The position numbers were made by a program, and so were the translations under genes. The notes beneath the pieces are model-generated. The model worked only from the letters and a program-made list of their open reading frames with translations, was not told where the DNA came from and did not search any database. Of a stretch of 64,000 nt of DNA, positions 7,191-15,859 are shown piece by piece. The first letter of the stretch is position 1. Every line of letters starts with the position of its first letter. Source of the DNA: Deltaproteobacteria bacterium HGW-Deltaproteobacteria-15 (lineage in GTDB: Bacteria > Desulfobacterota > DSM-4660 > Desulfatiglandales > HGW-15); contig PHBH01000028.1 in NCBI GenBank assembly GCA_002840535.1, positions 21,933 through 85,932 of the forward strand. The letters are read 5' to 3'.

Positions 7191-9623
7191 TTAACGAAAT
7201 GTAGTGACATCGATATTATCCCCAGACGAGGAAACGCTGATCGCACCCATTTTGTCCGTACGAAAGATCTCGCATCCCCTCGCCTCCAGTCTCCTCAGGA
7301 TATCGGGATGGGGGAATCGCAGGGGGATCCCCCCTCGCGCGGAAATGATGCAGACACGGGGATTCACGAGACTCAGGAATTCGTCGGAGCAGGATGAACG
7401 ACTCCCGTGATGGGGGACGAGCAGGACATTACTCCGGAGCAAGCTCCCCTTCCGGGAGATCACACTATTCTCCCCCTCTTTCTCCAGGTCACCGGGAAAC
7501 AGGATTGAATTCCCCCCATGGGTGAGCCTCAGGACCATGGATCGATCGTTCAATTTCGTTCGTCCTGAAAAATCCCGTCCTGTCTCGGGGTGGAGCAGCT
7601 CGATTCGGACGGTCCCGATCTCAACCTGCTCTTTCAGCTCCGAAGGCAGCCGCTCTATAATGCCCTTGTTCCTGACCATCTCCATCAGCTTCCTGTACGA
7701 TTCAATATTGACCTTGTCGCCGTTGTGCCAGAACTCCTTTGGCTTGAACTGAGCTGCAATGAAAAGGAGGCCGTTCATATGATCCGATTCCGGGTGGCTC
7801 AAGACGAGGTAATCCACCCGTCTTATCTTAAGAGAAAGCAGGCAGGGTGCTACCACCATCCGGCCGATATCGAAATCCTCCCTGCTGGAACCCCCGCCGT
7901 CTATCAGCATCCGCTCCCTTCCAGGAAATTGGACGAGGGCCGCATGGCCGGGTCCAACGTCCAGAAAGGTGACCTTCAGATGGGTATTGAACTGGGTCTT
8001 CTGGATCCAGTACAGGACGTCCCCTGCAAGAACCACAGCCAGCAAGGCAAGGCCTGTCTTTACACGGTTTCCCCTTTTCAGGTGCAGGATGCAGATCAGG
8101 ATCCCGTAGACGAGGACTATCTCCAGCACACTTGGCCTGATCACCCAGACCTCGGCAAAGGAAAACCCCGCCCAGAACTCCATGACCATCAGGATCATGT
8201 CCAGCCCCCAGGATCCCGCCGTGAGAAACAGGGATGCGAGCGGGACTGAGACGGCCAGCGTCAAGGCAGAAAGGAGCCCGAGGGGGAGAATCCATATCCC
8301 CAGAATCGGGAGGACCATGAGATTGGCCGGCAGTGAAACCAGGGAAATTCTGTGAAAGTAGAAGGCGATCAGTGGTGAAAGGAAGAGTGTGGCGGAGAAG
8401 GTCGCAACGGCAAGTCCGATGATATACCGGACAAGCCATGCCGTTTCTATTTCTTTCCCCATCCGTTGAATTCCATTCCGGACTGCCGCCTGTATGGGAG
8501 CGGCAAGAAGGAGGAGCCCTACCACTGCGCCGAAGGAAAGATGGAACGAGGGGGTGAAGAGTCCATGGGGATCGATTGCCAGCACGGCAAGCGCGGCCAG
8601 TGAAAAGGTCGACCAGATCTCTTTCTCCCTGCCGAGGACAATGGAAAAAAGATAGGCGAGCACCATCACCATGGCCCGCTGGCTCGATACATGGAATCCG
8701 GCCAGAACGGCATAGCCCGCAACCGGAATGCAGGTGATAAGTGCCGCAGTCTTCTGTATGTCCAGACGCAAGGTCAACCGATACGACAAAGAGAGCATCT
8801 GCCGTATGCAAAAAAAGACCGCAAGCGCGATCAGACCTACGTGGAGCCCTGAAACCGCAAGGATGTGGCCCAACCCTGTTCTTGTGAACAGGTCCCTCAA
8901 GTCCGGACCCACATCCTGGGTCTCTCCCAGAATCAGCGCGCGAAAAACGGCGCCCTGCCAAGGATCGAGCCTTTCCTTTAAGAACTTCCGCAAGGGGCCG
9001 CGTGCGGCTTCCAATCCTTTGCCGACCGGACCCAATGAGCCCTTTCCCATGGGCACGATTCCCCTTCCGTCCGGGACCGATGCGGCACAGACGAAACCCT
9101 TGATCAGCATCGCAAGTTCATAGTCGTACCTGCCGGGATTTTCAAAGTTCCTGAACGGCCTCAGCCTGGCTCTGAAGAGAAGAGAGTCCCCCGGAGAAAA
9201 ATGACGGGAATGGTTGTACACCTGCACGAGAAGTTTTCCCGAGGGATCGATCTCCTCGCCCTCCCTGGAAACGGCATCTGGCCTCAGAACGATGCGCGAG
9301 AAGCCATCCGTAATTCTCACAGGCTCCGCAACCGTTCCTTGAACCACTACTTCTTCCGCCGTCTCCGCCAGCATGGAGAGATTGGAGGAAGGGTGCTCAC
9401 GGAGATCGAGAAGAACTCCCGTCGCAAAGAAAAGTGCGAAGAGGACGTGGATTCTCATCCTCCGGGGGAGAAAGAGAATGGATGCGATGCAAGCGAGGAT
9501 GAACGATATAAGGGCGGTGAATGCAGCAAAAGGTATGGGGAATTGGTTATGGCAGAAGAAGTGGCCGGTCAGTATCCCGCCCGCATAGGCAACCAGTGCG
9601 GGCAGAAGCGGCCTGTTGAGCAT
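7191..9623 (-). CDS. comEC: ComEC/Rec2 DNA-uptake channel protein
   Basis: 810 residues in the family order: N-terminal membrane segments and an OB-like DUF4131 region (about 30-200), the Competence channel domain with its hallmark GLGHILAVSGLHVGLIAL (about residue 240) and many helices, then a C-terminal metallo-beta-lactamase-like domain from about residue 535 (TFLDVGPGHAALVQ, LSHPESDHMNG, VPHHGSRSS). In competent bacteria it carries single-stranded DNA across the inner membrane. No other competence gene is near except the pilus-like genes at 18-23 kb. The start abuts the murA stop (1-base gap), so the two are probably co-transcribed. Confidence 0.93.
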   Translation of the reverse strand: MLNRPLLPALVAYAGGILTGHFFCHNQFPIPFAAFTALISFILACIASILFLPRRMRIHVLFALFFATGVLLDLREHPSSNLSMLAETAEEVVVQGTVAEPVRITDGFSRIVLRPDAVSREGEEIDPSGKLLVQVYNHSRHFSPGDSLLFRARLRPFRNFENPGRYDYELAMLIKGFVCAASVPDGRGIVPMGKGSLGPVGKGLEAARGPLRKFLKERLDPWQGAVFRALILGETQDVGPDLRDLFTRTGLGHILAVSGLHVGLIALAVFFCIRQMLSLSYRLTLRLDIQKTAALITCIPVAGYAVLAGFHVSSQRAMVMVLAYLFSIVLGREKEIWSTFSLAALAVLAIDPHGLFTPSFHLSFGAVVGLLLLAAPIQAAVRNGIQRMGKEIETAWLVRYIIGLAVATFSATLFLSPLIAFYFHRISLVSLPANLMVLPILGIWILPLGLLSALTLAVSVPLASLFLTAGSWGLDMILMVMEFWAGFSFAEVWVIRPSVLEIVLVYGILICILHLKRGNRVKTGLALLAVVLAGDVLYWIQKTQFNTHLKVTFLDVGPGHAALVQFPGRERMLIDGGGSSREDFDIGRMVVAPCLLSLKIRRVDYLVLSHPESDHMNGLLFIAAQFKPKEFWHNGDKVNIESYRKLMEMVRNKGIIERLPSELKEQVEIGTVRIELLHPETGRDFSGRTKLNDRSMVLRLTHGGNSILFPGDLEKEGENSVISRKGSLLRSNVLLVPHHGSRSSCSDEFLSLVNPRVCIISARGGIPLRFPHPDILRRLEARGCEIFRTDKMGAISVSSSGDNIDVTTFR

Positions 9624-9624
9624 C

Positions 9625-10884
9625 TCACGCCTTTTCTCGCCAGATTCTGGCGCCGAGTGTGTGGAACTTTTCTTCCAGTGCCTCGTACCCCCTGTCCAGA
9701 TGATAGATTCGGTGCACCTCGGTCCTGCCTTCCAGGGCGACCAACCCTGCCAGGATCAGGGAAGCGCTGGCCCTGAGATCGGTGGCCATCACCGGCGCGG
9801 CTAAAAGATTTTTTCTCCCTCGGATCAACGCCTGATTGCCATGGATGCGCACATTGGCGCCCATTCTTTTCAGCTCGCTCACATGGATGAACCGGTTTTC
9901 AAAGATGTTCTCCCTGATCACGCTCGACCCCTTGGCAATACACATAAGGGTCATAAACTGGGCCTGGAGATCGGTAGGGAATCCTGGAAAAGGCATGGTA
10001 TCGATATCCACGCTCCTGATTCTTTCCGGACCTTTCACAAACATGCCCTTGTCGTTGACAGTGATTTCCGCGCCCACACAGCGAAGCTTTTCAATGACCG
10101 CATCCAGGTGATCAGGCCTGCACCCTTCTATCATGATTTCGCCCCTGGTCATGGCCGCTGCGATCATAAACGTGCCGGATTCTATCCTGTCGGGGATCAC
10201 TTCATGTTTCGCAGCAGGTCTCAGATCCCGCACGCCGTCAATGACAATCGTGTCCGTGCCGTCTCCCTGGATGCGTGCGCCCATGCTTCGAAGCAGGTCC
10301 GCGAGATCCCTGATCTCCGGCTCCTTTGCCGCATTTCGAATCTCCGTGGTCCCCTCGGCCTTCACCGCCCCCATCATGACGTTCTCTGTTCCGGTCACAG
10401 TAGGAATGTCCAGGAAGATGTTTGCCCCTTTCAGCCGATCCGCCCGTGCATGAATGTAACCCTGCTCCAGGAACATCTCCACGCCCATGGCCTCAAACGC
10501 CTTCAGGTGCAGGTTGACCGGCCGGGCTCCAATGGCGCAACCGCCCGGAAGAGAGATCCTGGCCTTTCCAAGTCGAGCCAACAGGGGTCCAAGAAGAAGT
10601 ATGGATGCCCGCATGGTTCTGACAAGTTCATACGGCGCCTCACAATCATTGAGGTTTTCGCTGTTCACGACCAGCGCGCCGTTGGAATCGTTAAAAGTCA
10701 CGCCCATATTGGACATGATGACTCTGATGGTCCTGATGTCCCTGAGGCTAGGTATGCCGTAGAGGCGATGTTCTCCTCCTGTCAGCAGACAGGCTGCAAT
10801 TGCGGGCAAGGCTGCGTTCTTGGCTCCGCTGATACGGACATTGCCCTTGAGGGCTTGCCCCCCTTCGATGACGATCTTTTCCAT
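9625..10884 (-). CDS. murA: UDP-N-acetylglucosamine 1-carboxyvinyltransferase
   Basis: The first committed step of peptidoglycan synthesis: transfer of enolpyruvate from PEP to UDP-GlcNAc. 419 residues, the normal length. It has the substrate-binding Lys-Asn in SGAKNAALPAIAA and the active-site Cys at about residue 116 in LPGGCAIGARPV, as in fosfomycin-sensitive enzymes. The closing YHLDRGYEALEEKF is typical. GAGGAG precedes the ATG. comEC follows one base after. Confidence 0.97.
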   Translation of the reverse strand: MEKIVIEGGQALKGNVRISGAKNAALPAIAACLLTGGEHRLYGIPSLRDIRTIRVIMSNMGVTFNDSNGALVVNSENLNDCEAPYELVRTMRASILLLGPLLARLGKARISLPGGCAIGARPVNLHLKAFEAMGVEMFLEQGYIHARADRLKGANIFLDIPTVTGTENVMMGAVKAEGTTEIRNAAKEPEIRDLADLLRSMGARIQGDGTDTIVIDGVRDLRPAAKHEVIPDRIESGTFMIAAAMTRGEIMIEGCRPDHLDAVIEKLRCVGAEITVNDKGMFVKGPERIRSVDIDTMPFPGFPTDLQAQFMTLMCIAKGSSVIRENIFENRFIHVSELKRMGANVRIHGNQALIRGRKNLLAAPVMATDLRASASLILAGLVALEGRTEVHRIYHLDRGYEALEEKFHTLGARIWREKA

Positions 10885-10938
10885 TTCTCCTCAAATCAGT
10901 TCGGAACCTGTAAGTTGAAAATAAAAATTCCTCAGAAT

Positions 10939-10985
10939 GATGGGTTTCCCCAGGCTTAAAACCTGCCGGGGTCTACCCATCCTAC
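10939..10985 (-). repeat. GATGGGTAGACCCCGGC hairpin, copy 1 (inverted)
   Basis: Hairpin of the same family as 49604-49651 and 50417-50463: arms GATGGGT...CCCCGGC and GCCGGGG...ACCCATC around a short A/T-rich loop. Together with the next repeat it occupies the roughly 300-base murA-upstream gap, in which no gene is seen. Confidence 0.75.
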
Positions 10986-11009
10986 TTACTGCTTGCCTTA
11001 ATCTTTTCA

Positions 11010-11055
11010 TTCGATGTTGGACGTTCGATGTTGGATGTTCGACGTTCATTTTCAA
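11010..11055. repeat. Short tandem repeat of TCGATGTTGGACGT words
   Basis: Alternating near-copies of TTCGATGTTGGA and TGTTCGACGTTC in tandem, in the spacer between murA and the Mut7-C gene. Confidence 0.6.
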
Positions 11056-11189
11056 GTCAAAGGTACATGCATCCGGTATCCGGAATCCAGCATCTTGGAT
11101 GTTCCTGGCCTCGACGCCTCGACTCATTTATAATAATCGGAAGGAAGCGTCAATGAATATGCCGATGGGCGTGCATCCGGGAGCGGTAT

Positions 11190-11654
11190 ATGCAGAGAAA
11201 ATTTCTGGCAGACGCCATGTTGGGGAAACTGGCGAAATGGCTTCGCGCCCTTGGGTATGATACTTACTACCAGAGATATTACGGGAGCGGGGTACTGGAA
11301 AGTCTTCTCTCCGGAGGCCGGCTGCTCCTGTCGCGCAACCGCAAAACAACCGGGCTTCATCCGGGCTCAGTGCTGATCTGCTCAGAGCATATTTCAGAAC
11401 AAATCCTGGAGATGAGATCTGCGGGGCTGATCCACACGACCGGGGAGGGGTGGTTCACGCGATGCCTGATCTGCAATGTTCCTCTCGAAAAAGCGGAACC
11501 GCCGGACAGCAGACAGAACGTCCCTGAATATGTTTTCCATGAGAAGACGGATGGAATCAGCCGCTGTCCCTCTTGCGGCCGGTACTTCTGGCCCGGAACA
11601 CACAGGGAGAGGATGATCAAGCAGTTGAGGGAGTGGGGGTTCCATAACCCCTGA
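11190..11654 (+). CDS. Mut7-C RNase-like protein with zinc ribbon
   Basis: The N-terminal PIN-like Mut7-C RNase domain starts FLADAMLGKLAKWLRALGYD (first acidic residue kept). The C-terminal zinc ribbon has Cys pairs in RCLICN and RCPSCGRYFWPGTH. The motif usually read as LLTRD is LLSRNRK here, so an acidic active-site position is Asn, and the acidic run that normally follows GYDT is replaced by YYQRYYGSG. Nuclease activity may therefore be reduced or lost. GGGAG lies 7 bases before the ATG. 154 residues, normal length. Confidence 0.85.
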   Translation: MQRKFLADAMLGKLAKWLRALGYDTYYQRYYGSGVLESLLSGGRLLLSRNRKTTGLHPGSVLICSEHISEQILEMRSAGLIHTTGEGWFTRCLICNVPLEKAEPPDSRQNVPEYVFHEKTDGISRCPSCGRYFWPGTHRERMIKQLREWGFHNP

Positions 11655-11697
11655 CTCCCTCATCAGCACTCCCTTGCACTTCCCGGCGGTAAATGCT

Positions 11698-11718
11698 TTT
11701 TGTGGTCCGGCCACAAAA
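11698..11718. terminator. Candidate bidirectional terminator
   Basis: TTTTGTGG at 11698-11705, a 5-base loop and CCACAAAA at 11711-11718, lying between two convergent genes. U-rich in either direction; the GC stem is short. Confidence 0.4.
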
Positions 11719-11811
11719 GCCGGCCTGCCGAAATGCAAACCGGAAGCAGAAAACCTGCCGGAAAGCGGTGTTCCCGGACAAGAGCCCCTTGGCTCCAGCG
11801 TTCGATTGATG

Positions 11812-12006
11812 CTACTTCTTTTTTGCGGGGCTTTTCTTCTTCGGCGCCGCTTTCTTGCCCTTCGGCTTCTCCGCGGACTTGGCCTTCTTTAACTGGCCCT
11901 CAAGGGTCTTCATCTTGCCCTTCGTGACATTGAGATCTTTGTTAAGCTTAGCCAACTTCTTTTTCGTCTGTCCTATCCTGTACTGAATTTGCTTGGCAGT
12001 TGCCAT
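11812..12006 (-). CDS. Lysine-rich histone-H1-like small protein
   Basis: 64 residues. The N-terminal half is a heptad-rich, probably coiled-coil helix (TKKKLAKLNKDLNVTKGKMK). The C-terminal half is Lys/Ala/Pro-rich (KKAAPKKKSPAKKK), like eukaryotic histone H1 tails and bacterial Hc1-type proteins. Such tails bind DNA or RNA non-specifically; nucleoid binding is an inference. The start was chosen at 12006 because AAGGAGAG lies 7 bases upstream; an earlier ATG at 12081 has no such site. A near-consensus promoter lies upstream. Confidence 0.75.
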   Translation of the reverse strand: MATAKQIQYRIGQTKKKLAKLNKDLNVTKGKMKTLEGQLKKAKSAEKPKGKKAAPKKKSPAKKK

Positions 12007-12052
12007 ACTCTCTCCTTTCCGATTCGCTTGATTAAAGCAGATTTGAAAGGTG

Positions 12053-12081
12053 TTTATATTATACAAATGACGAAAAGTCAA
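12053..12081 (-). promoter_or_regulatory. Sigma-70-type promoter of the H1-like gene
   Basis: On the minus strand, TTGACT (12081-12076), 17-base spacer, TATAAA (12058-12053), about 45 bases before the start codon. Confidence 0.6.
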
Positions 12082-12144
12082 GAGTATAAGCGTTCTCGAT
12101 CACAAATTGGTTTAAATCTATCGCGAATGAATTCATCCATTCAC

Positions 12145-13149
12145 TCATGCAATCATCCTTACACAATAAAAGACGGCAACGATCATTGGGCCGATCATGG
12201 CCGCCCAACCACTGGCGCGAGTAAGGGCCATTGCCTTTCGCACATGAACGGTTTGAACCTCCACATCACCGTCTCCCAACCAGGGCTTTGTCTTCATCCC
12301 CTGCGGATAAAAGGTCGGCCCTGCAAGGCGAATCCCGAGTGCGCCCGCTGCGAAACTTTCCGAATGTGCGGAGTTGGGGGAGTCATGTTTCAACCGATCC
12401 CTGAATGCAACCCTGAGCCCGTTAAAGCTTCTCAGTCCCGTAAAGAGAGCCCCCAGCCAAAGGAAAAGGATGGAAAACCTTGCGGGGAGAAAATTCATAA
12501 GATCATCCAATCTTGCCCCTCCCCAGCCAAAGTGCAGGTATCGATCGTCCTTGTATCCGACCATGGAATCCAAGGTGCTCGCGGTTTTAAACAGGAGTAT
12601 GCATCCTACGGCTCCATGCAGGGGTTCAAACCCCATGCAGAGAAAAAGCAACCCCCCAGCCAAGTACCAGAACAGGGGCGACAAAAAACCGTCTACAAAG
12701 TTCTCCGCGAGGGTTTCTATGGCAGCCCGGCAGATCCCTTCCCGGCTCAGGACGGCCACATCCCGGCCAACGGTCATGGCAAGGAATTTTTTCGCCTCCT
12801 CCGGATCCCCTTTTTCAAGGGCGGCCGCAACAGGTTCGATATGGCGGAGCAGATCTCCGATTGCGAGGCAGGAGTATGCCATGAAGAGGTTAAAAAGGAT
12901 GGAAAGGGCCGGATGGATATGAAAAAGCACTCTGTCGATCACAAAATAAAAGGAGAGAGTCAGTCCTGCCGAACCGAGAACGAGCAGGATTCCTCCTCCT
13001 GTTCCTGAATAACCCAGACCCCTCAACACTGTCTCCATGCGGTGGATAAGCAAACCGATCATTCGGACAGGATGAGCGGAGTACCGCGGATCCCCGAACA
13101 GGAGGTCGAGAAGAAAGGCGAAGCAGATCGTAATGCCGAGTTCAGCCAT
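12145..13149 (-). CDS. cbiB: Adenosylcobinamide-phosphate synthase (aminopropanol attachment)
   Basis: Integral membrane enzyme that joins the aminopropanol (phosphate) side chain to adenosylcobyric acid. It opens with FAFLLDLLFGDPRYSAHPVR, the CbiB/CobD(Pseudomonas) signature, has four to five hydrophobic segments, and later TLAENFVDGFLSPLFWY and STLDSMVGYKDDRY. 334 residues is normal. It is the last gene of the minus-strand trio cobS-cobD-cbiB and overlaps the threonine-phosphate decarboxylase gene by 8 bases, so translational coupling is likely. Confidence 0.95.
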   Translation of the reverse strand: MAELGITICFAFLLDLLFGDPRYSAHPVRMIGLLIHRMETVLRGLGYSGTGGGILLVLGSAGLTLSFYFVIDRVLFHIHPALSILFNLFMAYSCLAIGDLLRHIEPVAAALEKGDPEEAKKFLAMTVGRDVAVLSREGICRAAIETLAENFVDGFLSPLFWYLAGGLLFLCMGFEPLHGAVGCILLFKTASTLDSMVGYKDDRYLHFGWGGARLDDLMNFLPARFSILFLWLGALFTGLRSFNGLRVAFRDRLKHDSPNSAHSESFAAGALGIRLAGPTFYPQGMKTKPWLGDGDVEVQTVHVRKAMALTRASGWAAMIGPMIVAVFYCVRMIA

Positions 13150-14245
13150 TTTTCCGGCGTGCTGTAAATGATGAAAACGCGGAAAGAAGCCGATCGTTTT
13201 CTTCGGGGGTTTTCACGGCCAATCGGAACCAGTTCTTTTCAAGTCCGGGGAAGTTCCTGCAGTCCCTGACATAGATCCCAAGGGCCAGGAATTCTTTCAG
13301 GCAATCGTCCAGATTTTCCGTGAATCGCCACTGGCACAAAAGGAAGTTGGCCGAGGGAATGGAAGGAAACACGATTCCCGATCGTCTGATGTTTTCGAAG
13401 AGCCTGTTCCGCTCGGCCCTGACGAGAGAGAGGGTTTTCTCTTCGTACTCCCCGCATTCGAGCAGGAGAGGAGCGATTCTTTCGGCGATCCCGTTGACCG
13501 TCCACGGCTCTTTGAACCGCCTGAGCGTGCGGATCACTTCCTTGGACGCTATCACGCCTCCCATCCGTATTCCTGCAAGTGCATAGAACTTGGTCAGTGA
13601 ATGAAGGACAAGAAGATTCCCGGGTCTATCGGGGTCCAGGACACAGAACAGATTTTTCTTTTCCACGAAAGGCATGAACGCTTCATCGACAATGATCCAT
13701 TTATCCGGGTATCTTCTGCAGATCTCCAGAATCGTCTCTTTCGGATGGAGATTGCCCGTCGGATTATTGGGATTCCCCAGCCACAGGGCATCCGACTCCC
13801 TCATCCGATCCATTATCTCTCCGATGTCAATGGCAAAGGAATCCTCCCTCTGAGAGATCGGCTGATACAGAACGGAAGCCCCCGCAAGCAGGGAGCCGCG
13901 CGAATAATCGTGAAAGGAAGGAACGGGCACCAGCGCTTTCTTGATCCCGAGTGCCCTCGGAATGAGATAAATCATCTCTGTTGAGCCGTTCCCGGCGAGG
14001 AAGTGATCGGGCTCTATGCCGTACTTCTTTTGGTAATAATAGGCGATACCCTCGCCCTCCACACTCGGGTAATCCTCGATTCCTGATATGAGTTGCGGCC
14101 ATCGATCCCTGATCAGCGAAGGGGGCCCAAGCGGGTTGAGGTTGACGCTGAAGTCCAGAACAGCTCTCTCCCCGATGCCCAGACGTGCGAAGTCGGTCCG
14201 CCGGAATCCCCCATGACGATGGGTTGTCTCTCCATTTACCGCCAT
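13142..14245 (-). CDS. cobD: L-threonine-O-3-phosphate decarboxylase (PLP enzyme)
   Basis: Makes (R)-1-amino-2-propanol phosphate, the substrate of the next gene, CbiB. Class I/II aminotransferase fold: substrate-binding GNGSTEMIYLIPRAL, the NPNNPTG loop, VDEAFMPF, and the PLP lysine in SLTKFYALAGIRMGG. The start at 14245 (367 residues) is preferred because GGGAG lies just before it and the overlap with cobS is then only 10 bases; an ATG at 14296 would overlap by 61. Salmonella nomenclature is used. Confidence 0.93.
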   Translation of the reverse strand: MAVNGETTHRHGGFRRTDFARLGIGERAVLDFSVNLNPLGPPSLIRDRWPQLISGIEDYPSVEGEGIAYYYQKKYGIEPDHFLAGNGSTEMIYLIPRALGIKKALVPVPSFHDYSRGSLLAGASVLYQPISQREDSFAIDIGEIMDRMRESDALWLGNPNNPTGNLHPKETILEICRRYPDKWIIVDEAFMPFVEKKNLFCVLDPDRPGNLLVLHSLTKFYALAGIRMGGVIASKEVIRTLRRFKEPWTVNGIAERIAPLLLECGEYEEKTLSLVRAERNRLFENIRRSGIVFPSIPSANFLLCQWRFTENLDDCLKEFLALGIYVRDCRNFPGLEKNWFRLAVKTPEENDRLLSAFSSFTARRKNG

Positions 14246-15018
14246 AGCCACTCCCACCCGAGATAAGGGAGAACAAGGTCCCCCGAACATGCGCAAAACC
14301 AGAGAAGCAGGATTTCCATCATTTCATTTGTCGCCCCGAGGAGGTCGCCGGTGATGCCGCCAAAACCCCTTCTGAAGGAGGGCGCCAGAATCCTTACGAT
14401 GATCCATCCTGCGGCAAGAAGCCCAACCCCGAGGGGGCCGAAAAAAAGACAGAGGCACAGGGTAATCGTTTTGGCGGCCATCACTTGCCCGCGGGAGAGA
14501 TCCTCCATGAAGGGTCTCGCCATTCCTTCTCCGGCACGCGCATAGGGGAGATTTCTCATAAGAGAAACCATTGCAGCTCTTGAGATGATGGCGATGGGGA
14601 CAATGACCGGCAGACCGCCGGACACGAGGAGTCTCTCCAGTACGACAAATTTGGCAAGGAAGTCGAAGACCACGGCAATCACGCCGAATGCACCGAGGTG
14701 GTGATCCCTCATGATGGTGAGTCTGGTTCCCCTGTCGCGCGAACCTCCCAGTCCATCGGCCCAATCTGCAAAGCCGTCCATGTGGAGACCGCGTGTCAGC
14801 AGGATCTGCGCTGCCAGTATCGTTACGGCCCCCCCGCCTGGCCACCCCTTCCCGATAACCCACTCCCAGACTGTCCCTGTCGCCCAGAAGAGAAGCCCCA
14901 GAAAAAGCCCCACCAGTGGGAACCAGATCAGAGAGTCGGAAAAGCGCTCCGCGTCCCTGCCCCCGACAGGGATTGCGGTCAGCGTTCTCATTGCGGTAAT
15001 CAGGCCTCTCGGGTCCAT
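14236..15018 (-). CDS. cobS: Adenosylcobinamide-GDP ribazoletransferase (cobalamin synthase)
   Basis: Membrane enzyme that joins GDP-cobinamide to alpha-ribazole, completing the lower ligand. Family hallmarks: RTLTAIPVGGRD near the N terminus, then HMDGFADWADGLGG with the metal-binding acidic residues, and several hydrophobic helices. 260 residues, normal. AAGGAA precedes the ATG. It heads a tightly overlapping trio with cobD and cbiB; CobU and CobT, which supply the substrates, are not in the window. Confidence 0.95.
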   Translation of the reverse strand: MDPRGLITAMRTLTAIPVGGRDAERFSDSLIWFPLVGLFLGLLFWATGTVWEWVIGKGWPGGGAVTILAAQILLTRGLHMDGFADWADGLGGSRDRGTRLTIMRDHHLGAFGVIAVVFDFLAKFVVLERLLVSGGLPVIVPIAIISRAAMVSLMRNLPYARAGEGMARPFMEDLSRGQVMAAKTITLCLCLFFGPLGVGLLAAGWIIVRILAPSFRRGFGGITGDLLGATNEMMEILLLWFCACSGDLVLPYLGWEWLWR

Positions 15019-15058
15019 TCAAGTTCCTTCATCCGCCCATGGCGAAAAATACAGATCT

Positions 15059-15178
15059 AAACCGCCAAGACGCCAAGTGCGCCAAGAAACAATTCGTTTT
15101 TTCACCTGCCGCACCCCCGGCAGGTGAAAAAACGAAATCTTTGCTCTTTTCTTCGCGAACTTCGCGCCTTCGCGGTTC
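15059..15178. repeat. CGCCAAGACGCCAAG palindrome with perfect 18-bp inner stem
   Basis: Outer arms AACCGCCAAGACGCC and CTTCGCGCCTTCGCGGTT. The inner perfect stem is TTCGTTTTTTCACCTGCC (15093-15110) with its complement at 15119-15136, loop GCACCCCC. It ends 6 bases from the rsmG stop codon. Confidence 0.8.
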
Positions 15179-15184
15179 ATTTCT

Positions 15185-15859
15185 TCATTGCTTTGGCGCC
15201 GTCTTTCGCAGAATCACCGCATGCCGCATGCCTTTTTTCCCCGGCAGCGAGTACGACAACACGTCCTGAACCTTAAGCCGTTCCTCCTCCACTAAGGGGC
15301 GGTTTTGTGCCAGGAGTTCCGGACCGTGCTCGCCCAGGTAGCAGATCAGCATTCCTCCGCCGCACAGCATGGGAGAGCACCATCTGAGAGTTTGAGGAAA
15401 TGGAGCAAATGCACGCGCGGTAACCAGGCGGAAACAGTCAAGCGGAAATGCCTGCGAATCTCTTTCGATACGGCCCTGGATGACGTCGATACCTGTGAGG
15501 CCCATCACCCGGACCGCCTGCCTCAGAAAGCTCACCCTCTTTTCTCTCGACTCCAGGAGGTAGACTTCCAGGGCAGGATGCAGGATCTTCAAGGGCAAAC
15601 CGGGAAATCCGGCCCCTGACCCCGCATCCAGCAGGCTTCCCTCACGAGGAATCACCGAGCCCGGGATGAGGGAATCGAGAAAGAGTTCAATGACGATCCT
15701 CTCAGGGTTCTTGAGCCCGGTGAGATTCATCTTCTCGTTCCAACGCATCAGCTCGTTCAAATAGAGCCCGAAAAGCTCGAGCTGGCGATCCGATAGCTCC
15801 ATGCCGTAATCGCGGGCATAAACCCCGAAGGAGCGCAGCGCTCCATCTTTGGCTCTCAC
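15185..15859 (-). CDS. rsmG: 16S rRNA (guanine-527-N7)-methyltransferase
   Basis: Methylates G527 of 16S rRNA using SAM. 224 residues with the GidB family pattern: RWNEKMNLTGLKNPERIV, SAM motif I LLDAGSGAGFPGLPLKI, LLESREKRVSFLR, and VTARAFAPFPQ. It starts at GTG and overlaps the LOG-family gene by 4 bases (GTGA). It is not next to mnmG/parAB as in many bacteria. Confidence 0.95.
   Translation of the reverse strand: MRAKDGALRSFGVYARDYGMELSDRQLELFGLYLNELMRWNEKMNLTGLKNPERIVIELFLDSLIPGSVIPREGSLLDAGSGAGFPGLPLKILHPALEVYLLESREKRVSFLRQAVRVMGLTGIDVIQGRIERDSQAFPLDCFRLVTARAFAPFPQTLRWCSPMLCGGGMLICYLGEHGPELLAQNRPLVEEERLKVQDVLSYSLPGKKGMRHAVILRKTAPKQ

Noticed and set aside
11153-11260. 35-codon frame with a good AAGGAAG site overlapping the Mut7-C start
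   Set aside because: It overlaps the clear Mut7-C gene out of frame and has no recognisable sequence; Mut7-C has its own site at 11190.
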